Below are positions 35,540-45,289 of a stretch of DNA of 56,537 nucleotides, in pieces. The position numbers and the translations under genes were made by a program. The stretch is from assembly GCA_018268035.1 (NCBI GenBank), contig JAFDXI010000088.1, positions 1-56,537 of the forward strand, given 5' to 3'. The stretch comes from Bacteroidota bacterium (GTDB lineage Bacteria; Bacteroidota; Bacteroidia; Chitinophagales; Chitinophagaceae). Below the pieces are notes generated by a model. That model saw only the letters and a program-made list of their open reading frames with translations. It was not told the origin of the DNA and made no database searches. Within the stretch, counting starts at the first letter, position 1, and each line of letters opens with the position of its first letter.

Positions 35540-36891
35540 GTACAGGCTATACAAATAAATCAGTTTCAAAAGGAGTTGACTGGATCACTGTCTGGTTATA
35601 TGTAGCATTGGTTTGTATTGGTGTTATTTGCATTTTCATGGCTGAATATAATCCTGCCACTTTTAACGCTACTTCATTTTTTAAAGGCAATACCAATTAC
35701 AGCAAACAGATATTGTTTTTTGGTATTTGTATTGTTGTTGCCACATTTATTGTTTTAAGTGATAGTAAACTATACCCTGCGTTTGCCAACCTGCTTTATG
35801 TATTTGGAATCATACTCATGCTGTCGGTGTTTGTGTTGGGAAAAGACATCAACGGATCTAAAAGCTGGATTCCTTTAGGTGGTGGTTTTAATCTGCAACC
35901 TGCAGAGATGTGTAAAATATTTGTTGCACTGGCATTGGCAAAATTCCTGTCACAACTTAATATGGATTTCAGGAAGCTGCAATCGCAGGCCATAGCCTGT
36001 GCCATTGCGCTGGCACCTGCAGCGCTTTCCGTCTTGCAACATGAGACCGGCCTTGCATTGGTTTATCTTAGTTTTTTTATAGTGATGTACCGGGAAGGCC
36101 TGCCAGGTATTATCCTGATTATAGGCTTTTCGTTTGGGGCATTGGTGGTGGCCACATTGCTGGTTGAAAAAAATTTACTTGCCATTATCCTTACAGTAAT
36201 TGCAGCTTTGCTGGTATTTATTTTTCGCAGGCAGATTTTTGTGCGTAAAAGATGGAATGTATTAATACTGATAATTTCTGTCTGGGTTTTTTGTGTAGGT
36301 ATTCAGCGGTTTGCAGTGCCTTATATTTTCAACGATGTATTTGCCTGCTACCAAAGCCAGCGCATTTATAGCGCTGTTGGTATGGATTATGATTGCAGTC
36401 AGAATAAACATGCATTGGAAAAAGAAGAGTCAGGTAAAAGTGTTACAAAACCTGATGACTATAATGTAAGGCAAAGTAAGATTGCAATTGGCTCAGGTGG
36501 TTTTTTGGGAAAAGGGTTTCTAAAAGGCACTCAAACCCGTGGCCGCTATGTGCCAGAGCAATCTACTGATTTTATTTTTACATCCCTCAGCGAGGCATTT
36601 GGTTTTGTGGGGTGCTTTATTTTTCTTGGCCTTTATTTTTTATTGTTATACAGGATTATTCATATTGCCGAAAGACAACGAAGCGCTTTCAGCAGGGTGT
36701 ATGCATATTGCGTTGCAAGCATTTTATTTTTTCATATCACAGTGAATGTGTGTATGACTATTGGCCTCTTCCCGGTAATCGGGATTCCATTGCCTATGGT
36801 GAGCTATGGAGGCTCATCACTGCTCACATTTACCATTCTTATTTTTATAATGATAAGACTGGATGCCGACAGGCAAATGGTGTTGCGTTGA
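35536..36891 (+). CDS. rodA: Rod-shape-determining glycosyltransferase RodA
   Basis: SEDS-family peptidoglycan polymerase, an inner-membrane protein of 451 residues with about ten helices. Family marks: the loop KDINGSKSWIPLGGGFNLQPAEMCKI (two parts, about 100-130), the ATGL-like QHETGLALVYL with the conserved region around residue 170, QSTDFIFTSLSEAFGFVG (about 337-354), and the C-terminal IGIPLPMVSYGGSS. There is a longer than usual extracellular insertion (about 270-310, cysteine-containing FACYQSQRIYSAVGMDYDC). It overlaps mrdA by four bases. Its stop codon is one base from the stop of the convergent icmF gene. Confidence 0.95.
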   Translation: MSTGYTNKSVSKGVDWITVWLYVALVCIGVICIFMAEYNPATFNATSFFKGNTNYSKQILFFGICIVVATFIVLSDSKLYPAFANLLYVFGIILMLSVFVLGKDINGSKSWIPLGGGFNLQPAEMCKIFVALALAKFLSQLNMDFRKLQSQAIACAIALAPAALSVLQHETGLALVYLSFFIVMYREGLPGIILIIGFSFGALVVATLLVEKNLLAIILTVIAALLVFIFRRQIFVRKRWNVLILIISVWVFCVGIQRFAVPYIFNDVFACYQSQRIYSAVGMDYDCSQNKHALEKEESGKSVTKPDDYNVRQSKIAIGSGGFLGKGFLKGTQTRGRYVPEQSTDFIFTSLSEAFGFVGCFIFLGLYFLLLYRIIHIAERQRSAFSRVYAYCVASILFFHITVNVCMTIGLFPVIGIPLPMVSYGGSSLLTFTILIFIMIRLDADRQMVLR

Positions 36892-36892
36892 T

Positions 36893-39800
36893 TTACATGC
36901 TGCGGCGGTATTGGCCACCTACTTCATACAAGGCATGAGTGATTTGTCCAAGTGAACAATATTTCACTGTCTCCATCAATTGTTCAAAAATGTTCCCATT
37001 GTTAACAGCAACTTTTTTTAATTGATTTAATGCTTCATCACATTTGTCATTATTGCGTTGTTGAAAAGCAAGCAGGTTGGCAATCTGTTGTTCTTTTTCT
37101 TCTGTTGTTGAACGGATGACTTCACCGGGTATGATTGTCGGTGAGCCTTTCTTATTCAGAAATGTATTTACCCCAATCAATGGCAATTCACCTGTATGTT
37201 TCTGGTGTTCATAATACAGGCTTTCTTCCTGTATCTTGTTGCGTTGATACATTCTTTCCATTGCTCCCAGCACACCGCCCCTTTCTGTGATTCTGTCAAA
37301 CTCTGCCAACACAGCTTCTTCCACCAAATCAGTTAATGCTTCTACTGCAAAACTACCCTGGATAAAGTTTTCAGTTTTTGCAGAACCTAATTCACGGTTG
37401 ATGATTAACTGTATTGCCATTGCACGACGCACACTTTCTTCTGTTGGTGTTGTGATGGCTTCATCATAAGCATTTGTATGTAGTGAATTACAATTGTCAT
37501 AAATAGCATACAAAGCCTGTAATGTAGTGCGGATATCATTGAAATCAATTTCCTGTGCATGCAGTGAACGTCCTGAAGTCTGAATATGATATTTTAATTT
37601 TTGAGAACGGTCATTGGCTTTATATTTATACTTCATTGCCTTTGCCCAAATCCTTCTTGCCACACGCCCAATCACGCTGTATTCTGCATCCATTCCATTG
37701 CTGAAAAAGAATGAAAGGTTAGGTGCAAAATCATCAATGTTCATACCACGACTGAGATAATATTCCACATAAGTAAAACCATTGGCAAGTGTAAATGCAA
37801 GTTGTGTAATCGGGTTGGCGCCGGCTTCTGCAATATGATAACCACTGATGCTGACACTATAAAAATTCCTTACTTTTTTGCTGATGAAATATTCCTGCAC
37901 ATCACCCATTAATTTCAAAGCAAACTCTGTAGAAAAAATACAGGTATTCTGTGCCTGGTCTTCTTTTAAAATATCTGCCTGCACTGTACCTCTTACCTGT
38001 GAAAGTGCAGCATCTTTTAAGATTGCATATACTTCTGCTGGCAACACTTCATCACCACTTAATCCTAAGAGTTGTAGTCCCAGTCCATTATTACCATCAG
38101 GCAATCTTTCAGGTGAGGAAGGATTATAATAAGTGGGTTTATTTTGATGGATGTATTTTTCTTTAAATACTTTTTCAGCACTTTCCCATTGATTTTTTTC
38201 TGTCAGCCATTTCTCACATTGCTGGTCAATAGCTGCATTCATAAAGAATGCAAGAATGATAGGTGCCGGTCCGTTGATGGTCATGCTCACTGAAGTCTTG
38301 GGGTCGCACAAATCAAAACCGCTGTATAATTTTTTTGCATCATCAACTGTTGCAATGCTTACACCACTGTTGCCAATTTTTCCAAAAATATCAGGACGAT
38401 GACCAGGGTCTTCACCATACAATGTAACGCTGTCAAATGCAGTACTCAACCGTTTTGCAGGCTGGTCTAATGAAACATAATGAAAACGTTTATTGGTGCG
38501 CTCCGGACCACCTTCGCCGGCAAACATTCTCGTAGGATCTTCACCTTGTCTTTTCAGTTCAAACACACCTGCTGTATATGGAAATTCGCCCGGCACATTC
38601 TCCTGCAACTGCCATCTTAAAATATCACCACTGTCTTTATATTTCGGTAATACCAGTTTCGGAATTTTGGTGCCACTTAATGATGTAGTTGTGAGTGGTT
38701 GTTTGATGACCTTATCCCGCACTGTGTATTCAAAAAAATCAAGGCTGTATTTTTTTTGTGTTGCTGCCCATTCATCCATCAGTTTTTTACAGTCAGGGTG
38801 AAGTCGTTTTCCATATTCCTTGTATAAAATTCCCAATGCTTCGATGGATTCTTTTGATGTAATTATACTTTCCATCGCACCCTGTATCTGATATAGTTTT
38901 GATGCAATTGCACATTGCTCATCTACCCAGTTATCATAGTGTTTATTGTTGTCAACTATTTCACTTAAATATCTTACCCGTTTAGGCGGAATAATTTGTG
39001 TTTGAGATGTTGTGTCTTTTAAATGATGTACTTCAATTTTTCCAAAATCAACTTTTGTTTTTTCTTCAACAGTCAACATGATTTTTTCAAACAACTCATT
39101 GATGCCTGCATCATTAAATTGTGATGCTATCGTTCCTATCACCGGCATGTCTTCATTCTTTGCACTCCATAAATTATGGTTGCGTTTATATTGTTTACGC
39201 ACATCATGCAAAGCATCCAGCGCACCGGCTTTATCAAATTTGTTGATGCAGACAATATCTGCGTAGTCAAGCATATTGATTTTTTCCAGTTGTGATGCAG
39301 CTCCATATTCCGGTGTCATTACATACATGCTCACATCGCAGTAATCAAGGATTGATGCATCACTCTGGCCAACGCCTGCACTTTCGAGTATGATAAAATC
39401 AAATGCAGCAGCTTTGCATATATTGAGGGCATGGCTTGCTGCAGAACTCAATGCAATATTATCATCTCTTGTAGCCAGGCTGCGCATATAAGCACGTGGA
39501 TTAGAAATAGAATTCATTCTTATCCTGTCACCCAATAAAGCGCCACCTGTTTTTTTGCGGGAAGGGTCAACGGAAATTACTGCAATTGTTTTACCGGGAT
39601 ATGCATTCAGGTAACGACGAACAATCTCATCAGTAACCGAAGATTTACCAGCACCACCGGTACCGGTAATACCGAGTACAGGGATATTACTGTTATTATT
39701 TTTTTCAGGATTTGGATTAAGATCATTTTCTGCATTGGTTATCTTTCTCGCAATAGTCCGAATATCTTTTACTTCATCTAAAGTCATTGGTGTAGAAAAA

Positions 39801-40243
39801 TCAATTTTCACAGGAAGGCAATAATCGCATTGCATGATTACATCTTCAATCATACCTTCCAAACCCATTTTTCTTCCATCATCAGGAGAATAAATCCTGG
39901 TGATACCATAATTATGCAGTTCAGTTATTTCCTGTGGTAAAATAGTGCCGCCACCACCACCAAAAATTTTGATATGGCCACAACCGTTTTCATCCAGCAG
40001 GTCTTTCATGTATTTAAAAAATTCAATGTGGCCTCCCTGGTAAGAAGTAATGGCAATGCCCTGTACATCTTCTTCAATAGCACATTCCACTATTTCTTTT
40101 ACACTACGGTTGTGTCCGAGGTGAATGATTTCTGCTCCCTTGCTTTGCAAAATGCGCCGCATAATATTGATAGCAGCATCATGGCCATCAAATAAAGAAG
40201 CTGCTGTAACAATCCTGACTTTATGGTGCGGTGTATAAGACAT
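36893..40243 (-). CDS. icmF: Fused isobutyryl-CoA mutase/GTPase (IcmF), B12-dependent
   Basis: 1116-residue fusion of all three parts of an adenosylcobalamin acyl-CoA mutase system. First the B12-binding domain with [15 protein letters not shown] (about 16-30) and [11 protein letters not shown]. Then a MeaB-like G3E GTPase chaperone with Walker [14 protein letters not shown] (about 195) and [17 protein letters not shown]. Then the mutase barrel with [36 protein letters not shown] and [14 protein letters not shown]. Methylmalonyl-CoA mutase would show a different substrate loop (TRGVY-x-x-MY), so isobutyryl/butyryl-CoA or a related branched acyl-CoA is the likelier substrate. It is a single gene with its own promoter-like box and no cobalamin riboswitch visible in the leader. 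Confidence 0.95.
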   Translation of the reverse strand: MSYTPHHKVRIVTAASLFDGHDAAINIMRRILQSKGAEIIHLGHNRSVKEIVECAIEEDVQGIAITSYQGGHIEFFKYMKDLLDENGCGHIKIFGGGGGTILPQEITELHNYGITRIYSPDDGRKMGLEGMIEDVIMQCDYCLPVKIDFSTPMTLDEVKDIRTIARKITNAENDLNPNPEKNNNSNIPVLGITGTGGAGKSSVTDEIVRRYLNAYPGKTIAVISVDPSRKKTGGALLGDRIRMNSISNPRAYMRSLATRDDNIALSSAASHALNICKAAAFDFIILESAGVGQSDASILDYCDVSMYVMTPEYGAASQLEKINMLDYADIVCINKFDKAGALDALHDVRKQYKRNHNLWSAKNEDMPVIGTIASQFNDAGINELFEKIMLTVEEKTKVDFGKIEVHHLKDTTSQTQIIPPKRVRYLSEIVDNNKHYDNWVDEQCAIASKLYQIQGAMESIITSKESIEALGILYKEYGKRLHPDCKKLMDEWAATQKKYSLDFFEYTVRDKVIKQPLTTTSLSGTKIPKLVLPKYKDSGDILRWQLQENVPGEFPYTAGVFELKRQGEDPTRMFAGEGGPERTNKRFHYVSLDQPAKRLSTAFDSVTLYGEDPGHRPDIFGKIGNSGVSIATVDDAKKLYSGFDLCDPKTSVSMTINGPAPIILAFFMNAAIDQQCEKWLTEKNQWESAEKVFKEKYIHQNKPTYYNPSSPERLPDGNNGLGLQLLGLSGDEVLPAEVYAILKDAALSQVRGTVQADILKEDQAQNTCIFSTEFALKLMGDVQEYFISKKVRNFYSVSISGYHIAEAGANPITQLAFTLANGFTYVEYYLSRGMNIDDFAPNLSFFFSNGMDAEYSVIGRVARRIWAKAMKYKYKANDRSQKLKYHIQTSGRSLHAQEIDFNDIRTTLQALYAIYDNCNSLHTNAYDEAITTPTEESVRRAMAIQLIINRELGSAKTENFIQGSFAVEALTDLVEEAVLAEFDRITERGGVLGAMERMYQRNKIQEESLYYEHQKHTGELPLIGVNTFLNKKGSPTIIPGEVIRSTTEEKEQQIANLLAFQQRNNDKCDEALNQLKKVAVNNGNIFEQLMETVKYCSLGQITHALYEVGGQYRRSM

Positions 40244-40259
40244 AAAAAATGAGTTGCTG

Positions 40260-40289
40260 CAAAAATAATTGATTGCTATGAAAGGTAAA
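40260..40289 (-). promoter_or_regulatory. Candidate promoter of icmF
   Basis: On the minus strand TTTA (40289-40286), an 18-base spacer, then TATTTTTG (40267-40260), an exact TAnnTTTG box 17 bases before the icmF ATG. It overlaps the -33 element of the plus-strand RNA promoter at 40273-40304, so the two would compete for polymerase. Confidence 0.35.
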
Positions 40290-40308
40290 CGATTGTTAGT
40301 TTTGATTA

Positions 40309-40438
40309 AACAATAATAGAATTTATTTATTTCCAGAATTAGAAAACTATACGATGGCTATTCACGTATAAATTATTGTTGAATGTTTCCCTTATTTAAG
40401 ATTATCGCCCTGCATTTTTTAATGCGGGGCTTTTTTTT
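40309..40438 (+). ncRNA. Candidate small RNA or terminated leader upstream of susC
   Basis: About 130 bases on the plus strand with no gene. A promoter-like pair precedes it: TTG (40273-40275), 21 bases, TAGTTTTG (40297-40304, exact TAnnTTTG). The predicted first base is near 40309. AACAATAAT (40309-40317) pairs perfectly with ATTATTGTT (40372-40380), and TATACG (40348-40353) pairs with CGTATA (40365-40370) inside it. An intrinsic terminator follows: 10-base stem 40407-40416/40421-40430 with one G-U pair, a T4 loop, and eight T (40431-40438). A five-codon ORF (MAIHV, 40354-40371) lies in the inner loop. The element ends 148 bases before the susC ATG, so it is either a free sRNA or a premature-termination leader of susC. 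Confidence 0.5.
40407..40438 (+). terminator. Strong intrinsic terminator with no annotated gene upstream
   Basis: GCCCTGCATT, T4 loop, AATGCGGGGC, then T8. It is the best-formed terminator of the window, and it lies in a divergent promoter region where none would be expected for the flanking genes. Confidence 0.8.
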
Positions 40439-40586
40439 GACTATGCACTTTATTACCATTCATCTTTCATATATAATATTATTTTAAGCTATAAATTAAG
40501 TTTAAAAAAAACATAAATGAAAATGGTGTTTAAACGATTAAATTGAATATTTTCATCGAACATTTATTCATTAAATATTATTGTAT

Positions 40587-43500
40587 ATGCAAAAAGCTCC
40601 TCTACTCGTTTTTCTTTTATTCTTTTTTCTGTGTGCTAATGCACAACAAACAATTACCGGTACAATATCAGCCAATGATACCAAACAGCCATTAGATAAA
40701 GCGCTTGTTAAGGAAAAAGGAACAACAAATCAAACGCTGACTGATGCCAGTGGTAATTTTTCAATTACTGTTAAGAGCAGTTCTGTCAGTCTCATCATAT
40801 CATTTATAGGATATGGTGAAAAAGAAGTGCCTGTTAATGGCCAATCTCATATTAATGTTTTGCTGGAACCCGCAAACGGAAATTTAAGTGATGTGGTTGT
40901 AACAGCATTAGGTATTAAGAGGGAAGTGCGTACATTGGGATATGCTTCGCAGGAAGTAAATGCTTCGCAGCTTACTGAATCAAGACAATCAAATCTTGTA
41001 AATGCATTACAAGGTAAAGTGGCAGGTGTAACTATTTCCAGTACAGGTGGAGGCCCCGGTCAGGGTGCCAGTATTTTAATCAGGGGAGTCAATTCTCTTG
41101 ACCCTAATAAAAGCAATCAGCCATTATTTGTGATTGATGGGTTGCCTGTTGACAATAGTACTTTTACTACTGGCACAACAGGTGGCAGAGGTGTTCAGAT
41201 GCCTAACCGTATTGCTGACATTAACCCTGAAGATATTCAAAGCATTAATATTTTAAGAGGCGGTGCTGCAACAGCTTTATATGGTTTGCGTGGTGCTAAT
41301 GGCGTTGTTGTCATTACTACAAAATCAGGACAGGCAGGTACACTGCATGTAAATCTTAATTCTTCTTTTAGCACAGATGTTGTCAATAAAACTCCGGATA
41401 TTCAGTTGAAATATACCCAGGGATACCTGGGTGTATATGACTCAACAAGTTTTTGGCCTGCATGGGGGCCAACTGTTGAAGCAGCAAGGCAAATTGATCC
41501 GACACACCCGGCCAAATTATTCAATAACTGGAAAAATGCTTACCAGACCGGTCACCAGTACAGGAATAATATTACATTTTCAGGAGGCACTGAAAAAGCA
41601 ATTTTTTCTTCTTCACTTTCCTATCAAAGGCAAAATGGTTTGATACCTTTTACCTGGTATCAGGATGTTACTGCAAGAGTGAATGGCCAGTTGAAATTTA
41701 GTGACAAATTCAAAATGGGGACATCAATTTATTATTCAGGAACCAATGGCAATTTTTATGATGCCGACCGTTATAATGAAGAATTAATTTACTGGGCTCC
41801 AAGATGGGATGTAATGGATTATATAAAACCTGATGGTACAGAAAAAACCTATGGCAATGGCAATCCTGTTTATTATGCAGCAACAAATAAGTTCAGTTCA
41901 AAAGTGAATCATGTAACTGGTAATGTCAATTTCACTTACTCACCACTAAAATGGCTGACAGCAACATATTTGTTAGGTATGGATGAATATGGTGATGCAA
42001 GGACTGCAACTGCTCCCGGGCCAAAAGGTGTGCCAGGTGAAATAATTGCATCAGATAACGATCTGGGATTTGTGCATGAGTACCAGCTTAATTACAGGCA
42101 AATAAATTCTAACCTGTTGCTTACTTTTGATCATACCTGGGGTGATAAATTTCAAACCACTTTAAGAATAGGTAATGATATTCTTGACAGGACATTAAAG
42201 CGTATCAGCGCTGAAGGTGATGAACTGGATGTTTATAATCTTTTTGCTCTGAGCAATGCTAAAGTTGTTTCAATCAATTCTTATCAACAGAACTATAGAA
42301 TTGTCGGCGCTTATGGTGATCTCACACTGGGTTATGATAATTATCTCTATTTGAATTTAACCGGAAGAAATGACTGGACATCAAGCCTTGAAGCAGCTAA
42401 TCGTTCTTTCTTTTATCCATCTGCGAGCCTGAGTTATATTTTCTCAGAAAGTTTGAAAATGCCTTCCTGGATAAACTATGGTAAGTTGAGATTATCAATT
42501 GCAGGCATTGGTAAAGATGCAGATCCTTATAGCACCAGCATTACGTATTCACCGGCATTTGATGCACCTGTAAACGGTGTGATTGGTTGGTCAAGGGATA
42601 ATGCAGCGGGTGTTGCAGATCTGCAGCCTGAAAGAACTACAACTTTTGAAGGTGGTTTCGATCTTGGATTTATAAAAAACAGGATTGCATTCAATTTTAC
42701 TTTATATAAATCAAAAAGTAAAGACCAGATTATTCCTGTTTCAACAGCGCCTTCCACAGGTTTCACCACTATTACTTTAAATGCTGGTGAAATTGAGAAT
42801 AAAGGCATCGAAGCAACTTTAAAAGTTACGCCAATCAAATCAGCAGATTTTAATTGGGATGTTACAATAAACTTCTCCGCCAATAAGAATAGAATTATAT
42901 CTATTTATGGTGGCTTATCAGAAATTGTAATAGGAAGTCAGTATGGCTATTCTAATTCAAGTGTGACTATGAAATATGTGCCCGGGCAATCAGTTGGTGA
43001 CATTTATGGTACACCATGGACGAGATACCAGGATGATAAGAGCACATTGTATTCTGATAAGAGCTTGCCTTTATTAATCGGCTCTAATGGTTTTCCTGTT
43101 TTAACACCAACCTCCAATCAAAAAATATTGGGGAATGCTTACCCGAAATGGATAGGTAGTATCGGGAATTCATTTACCTATAAAAACTGGAACTTGTATT
43201 TCCTCTGGGATTTTAGAGAAGGCCTGAAAAAATATGACCAGTTCTCCAATTTTATGGCAGCATTTGGAATATCAAAAATCACTGAAAACAGGGATCAGAC
43301 AATTGTGTTTGATGGTGTTTTGGCAGATGGTACGCCTAATACAAAATCTGTTTATTTAGGACAAGGTGTAGGCCCTGATGGAGTTGATTATGGTGCAGGT
43401 TATTACAGGAATGTTTATAGGGGCATCTCAGAAAATTTTGTTGAGGATGCATCATGGGTAAGATTACGTTCTGCTACATTATCTTATAGTTTGCCTGCAA

Positions 43501-43694
43501 CTGTTTTGAAAAATTCATTTGTGAAAAGTCTCAGTCTGGCATTTACCGGTAACAATTTATTATTGTTTACCAAGTATAAAGGATTTGATCCTGAATCAAG
43601 TTCTGCGATTTCAGGTAGCAATGTAAATGGATTTGCAGGTTTTACATACCCTGCTCTTCGCAGCTATATCCTTTCATTAAATGTTGGCTTCTAA
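40587..43694 (+). CDS. SusC/RagA family TonB-linked outer membrane protein (no STN domain)
   Basis: 1035-residue outer membrane importer. Signal peptide (1-20, ending ANAQ), carboxypeptidase-regulatory-like domain (about 22-95: TGTISANDTKQPLDKALV, DASGNFSITV), then the plug with VVVTALGIKREVRTLGYASQ, GQGASILIRGVNSL, QPLFVIDGLPVDNS and ATALYGLRGANGVVVITTKSG, and a 22-strand-type barrel ending SYILSLNVGF. Lacking an STN domain, it should not signal to a FecR, and no sigma/anti-sigma genes are nearby, so control must lie elsewhere, possibly through the structured RNA upstream. The ATG at 40587 is used rather than a TTG two codons earlier. Imported substrate unknown. Confidence 0.96.
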   Translation: MQKAPLLVFLLFFFLCANAQQTITGTISANDTKQPLDKALVKEKGTTNQTLTDASGNFSITVKSSSVSLIISFIGYGEKEVPVNGQSHINVLLEPANGNLSDVVVTALGIKREVRTLGYASQEVNASQLTESRQSNLVNALQGKVAGVTISSTGGGPGQGASILIRGVNSLDPNKSNQPLFVIDGLPVDNSTFTTGTTGGRGVQMPNRIADINPEDIQSINILRGGAATALYGLRGANGVVVITTKSGQAGTLHVNLNSSFSTDVVNKTPDIQLKYTQGYLGVYDSTSFWPAWGPTVEAARQIDPTHPAKLFNNWKNAYQTGHQYRNNITFSGGTEKAIFSSSLSYQRQNGLIPFTWYQDVTARVNGQLKFSDKFKMGTSIYYSGTNGNFYDADRYNEELIYWAPRWDVMDYIKPDGTEKTYGNGNPVYYAATNKFSSKVNHVTGNVNFTYSPLKWLTATYLLGMDEYGDARTATAPGPKGVPGEIIASDNDLGFVHEYQLNYRQINSNLLLTFDHTWGDKFQTTLRIGNDILDRTLKRISAEGDELDVYNLFALSNAKVVSINSYQQNYRIVGAYGDLTLGYDNYLYLNLTGRNDWTSSLEAANRSFFYPSASLSYIFSESLKMPSWINYGKLRLSIAGIGKDADPYSTSITYSPAFDAPVNGVIGWSRDNAAGVADLQPERTTTFEGGFDLGFIKNRIAFNFTLYKSKSKDQIIPVSTAPSTGFTTITLNAGEIENKGIEATLKVTPIKSADFNWDVTINFSANKNRIISIYGGLSEIVIGSQYGYSNSSVTMKYVPGQSVGDIYGTPWTRYQDDKSTLYSDKSLPLLIGSNGFPVLTPTSNQKILGNAYPKWIGSIGNSFTYKNWNLYFLWDFREGLKKYDQFSNFMAAFGISKITENRDQTIVFDGVLADGTPNTKSVYLGQGVGPDGVDYGAGYYRNVYRGISENFVEDASWVRLRSATLSYSLPATVLKNSFVKSLSLAFTGNNLLLFTKYKGFDPESSSAISGSNVNGFAGFTYPALRSYILSLNVGF

Positions 43695-43804
43695 AATTTT
43701 CTAAATGAATCGTCCATTAAAATTTTCAAATAATATTTCAATCATCAATGATGGAATTTGTTTAGTCAATTTCAAATGGCTTTTTAATAAATAAAAAAAG
43801 ATTT

Positions 43805-45214
43805 ATGAAAAAAATAATCACGACTTTTTCAATACTGGTATTTTGTTTGGCAGTTTTCAGCAGTTGCAAAAAATACCTGGACATTAATCAGAATCCGAAT
43901 TCTGCAACTGAAGCGCCAATCTCAGGGTTATTGGCAAATACAACTTATAATACTGCTTATAATGTTTTTAATGCCAGTAATATTACATCCTATTATGTGC
44001 AATACCTGTCTTCACCCAATCCAGGCAGCGATATTGATATCTATAATAATATTGATCCAAGCGGTACATGGAGTGGGTTTTATAATATCATGACCGACCT
44101 GCATGATATGAAGGCTTTAGCTGTAACAAAGGGTTCAAATGCTTATGAAGGTGTAGCAGATATTTTAATGGCTTTGCATTTGAATATGGCAAGCAATTTA
44201 TGGGGAGATGTTCCATATTCACAATCATTTATGGGTGTATCAAATCTGACACCGGTATTCGATAATCAACAGGATGTTTATGATACGGCAATGAAACTTT
44301 TAGATGAAGGTATTGCTGCCCTGGGAGTCACTGATCCTACCGGAGGTTTAGATGAGAACAGTGATTTTATCCATGCAGGCAGTGTTACCGCATGGATAAA
44401 AACTGCTCATGCTTTAAAAGCAAGAATGCTGACACAGGTTTCCAAAACGGGCGATTATAATGCTGATGCCGTATTAACAGAATTAGCAGCAGCATATACA
44501 TCAAACGATGATGATGCACAGGTATCTATGTTTGAAAACCGCAACCCCTGGGCACAAGTGGCAGTCAACAATGCAGGTTTGGATTTAGATGGATGGCTCT
44601 CATCTTATTTTGTCAATGCAGCAAATGGTGCAACATATAGTGTTTTCGATCCACGCCTTCCTTTGATAACTGATACTACTCAATATGGTGATTATCGTGG
44701 CACACCAAACGGGCAGGGGAGAACCGGAACAGGTACTGAAAATAAAGAATGTTATTTGTCTGTTGGCGGATGGTATTCAAGTGATAATTCTCCTTTACAA
44801 ATTATCACTTATGTGGAATGTTTGTTTATGAAAGCAGAAGCAGAATTAAGAAATAGCGATAATGATGCAGCTTATACCGATTATTTGAATGCTATCACTT
44901 TCAACATGCAGAAAATGGGTGTTGCAGATACAGCCATTACCCGATATACATCTGATCCTGCTGTTGCAGTTGGTTCTGCTAACCTGACTTTGCAATTAAT
45001 CATGAAGGAAAAATATATTGGTTGTTTTTTAAGCCCGGTTACATGGGATGATATGCGGCGTTTTGATTATAACTATGTTGATTTTGAATTACCGGTGGGT
45101 TGTGTGTTGGGGGAATTTATCCGCAGGACAAGTTACCCAACTGTTGAGATTTCTGCCAACGGTGGCAATGTGCCGGATGTTACATTAACCGACCATTTAT
45201 GGTGGGATCAATAA
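43805..45214 (+). CDS. SusD/RagB family nutrient-binding outer membrane lipoprotein (SusD-like 2 type)
   Basis: 469-residue lipoprotein with lipobox FSSC (Cys21) and the start KKYLDINQNPNSAT, typical of the second SusD subgroup. Other marks are LHLNMASNLWGDVPYSQSF (the WGDVPY element), SGFYNIMTDLHDM, CLFMKAEAELR and the C-terminal MKEKYIGCFLSPVTWDDMRRF with RRTSYPTVEISANGGNVPD. It partners the preceding SusC (110-base gap) as the ligand-binding lid. It is only distantly like the other SusD in this window, so the two loci probably take up different compounds. A strong hairpin follows the stop. Confidence 0.95.
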   Translation: MKKIITTFSILVFCLAVFSSCKKYLDINQNPNSATEAPISGLLANTTYNTAYNVFNASNITSYYVQYLSSPNPGSDIDIYNNIDPSGTWSGFYNIMTDLHDMKALAVTKGSNAYEGVADILMALHLNMASNLWGDVPYSQSFMGVSNLTPVFDNQQDVYDTAMKLLDEGIAALGVTDPTGGLDENSDFIHAGSVTAWIKTAHALKARMLTQVSKTGDYNADAVLTELAAAYTSNDDDAQVSMFENRNPWAQVAVNNAGLDLDGWLSSYFVNAANGATYSVFDPRLPLITDTTQYGDYRGTPNGQGRTGTGTENKECYLSVGGWYSSDNSPLQIITYVECLFMKAEAELRNSDNDAAYTDYLNAITFNMQKMGVADTAITRYTSDPAVAVGSANLTLQLIMKEKYIGCFLSPVTWDDMRRFDYNYVDFELPVGCVLGEFIRRTSYPTVEISANGGNVPDVTLTDHLWWDQ

Positions 45215-45239
45215 CAAGATTAAATTGATTTAAACAAAT

Positions 45240-45270
45240 AACGCTACTGGGAACAGTAGCGTTTTGTTTG
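45240..45270. terminator. Bidirectional intrinsic terminator between susD and gltD
   Basis: ACGCTACTG (45241-45249), GGAA loop, CAGTAGCGT (45254-45262): a perfect 9-base stem extended by an A-T pair. It is followed by TTTGTTTG on the plus strand and TATTTGTTT on the minus strand, between convergent genes. Confidence 0.88.
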
Positions 45271-45289
45271 TAGGGTCATTGTTAAATGC

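Noticed and set aside
40279-40317. 12-codon ORF (ATGAAAGGT...) at the head of the candidate RNA
   Set aside because: It begins before the predicted transcription start and overlaps the promoter box, so it is unlikely to be translated.
40244-40586. Cobalamin riboswitch upstream of icmF
   Set aside because: No B12-box-like sequence or large multi-stem leader on the icmF strand, and the predicted leader is only about 11 bases.
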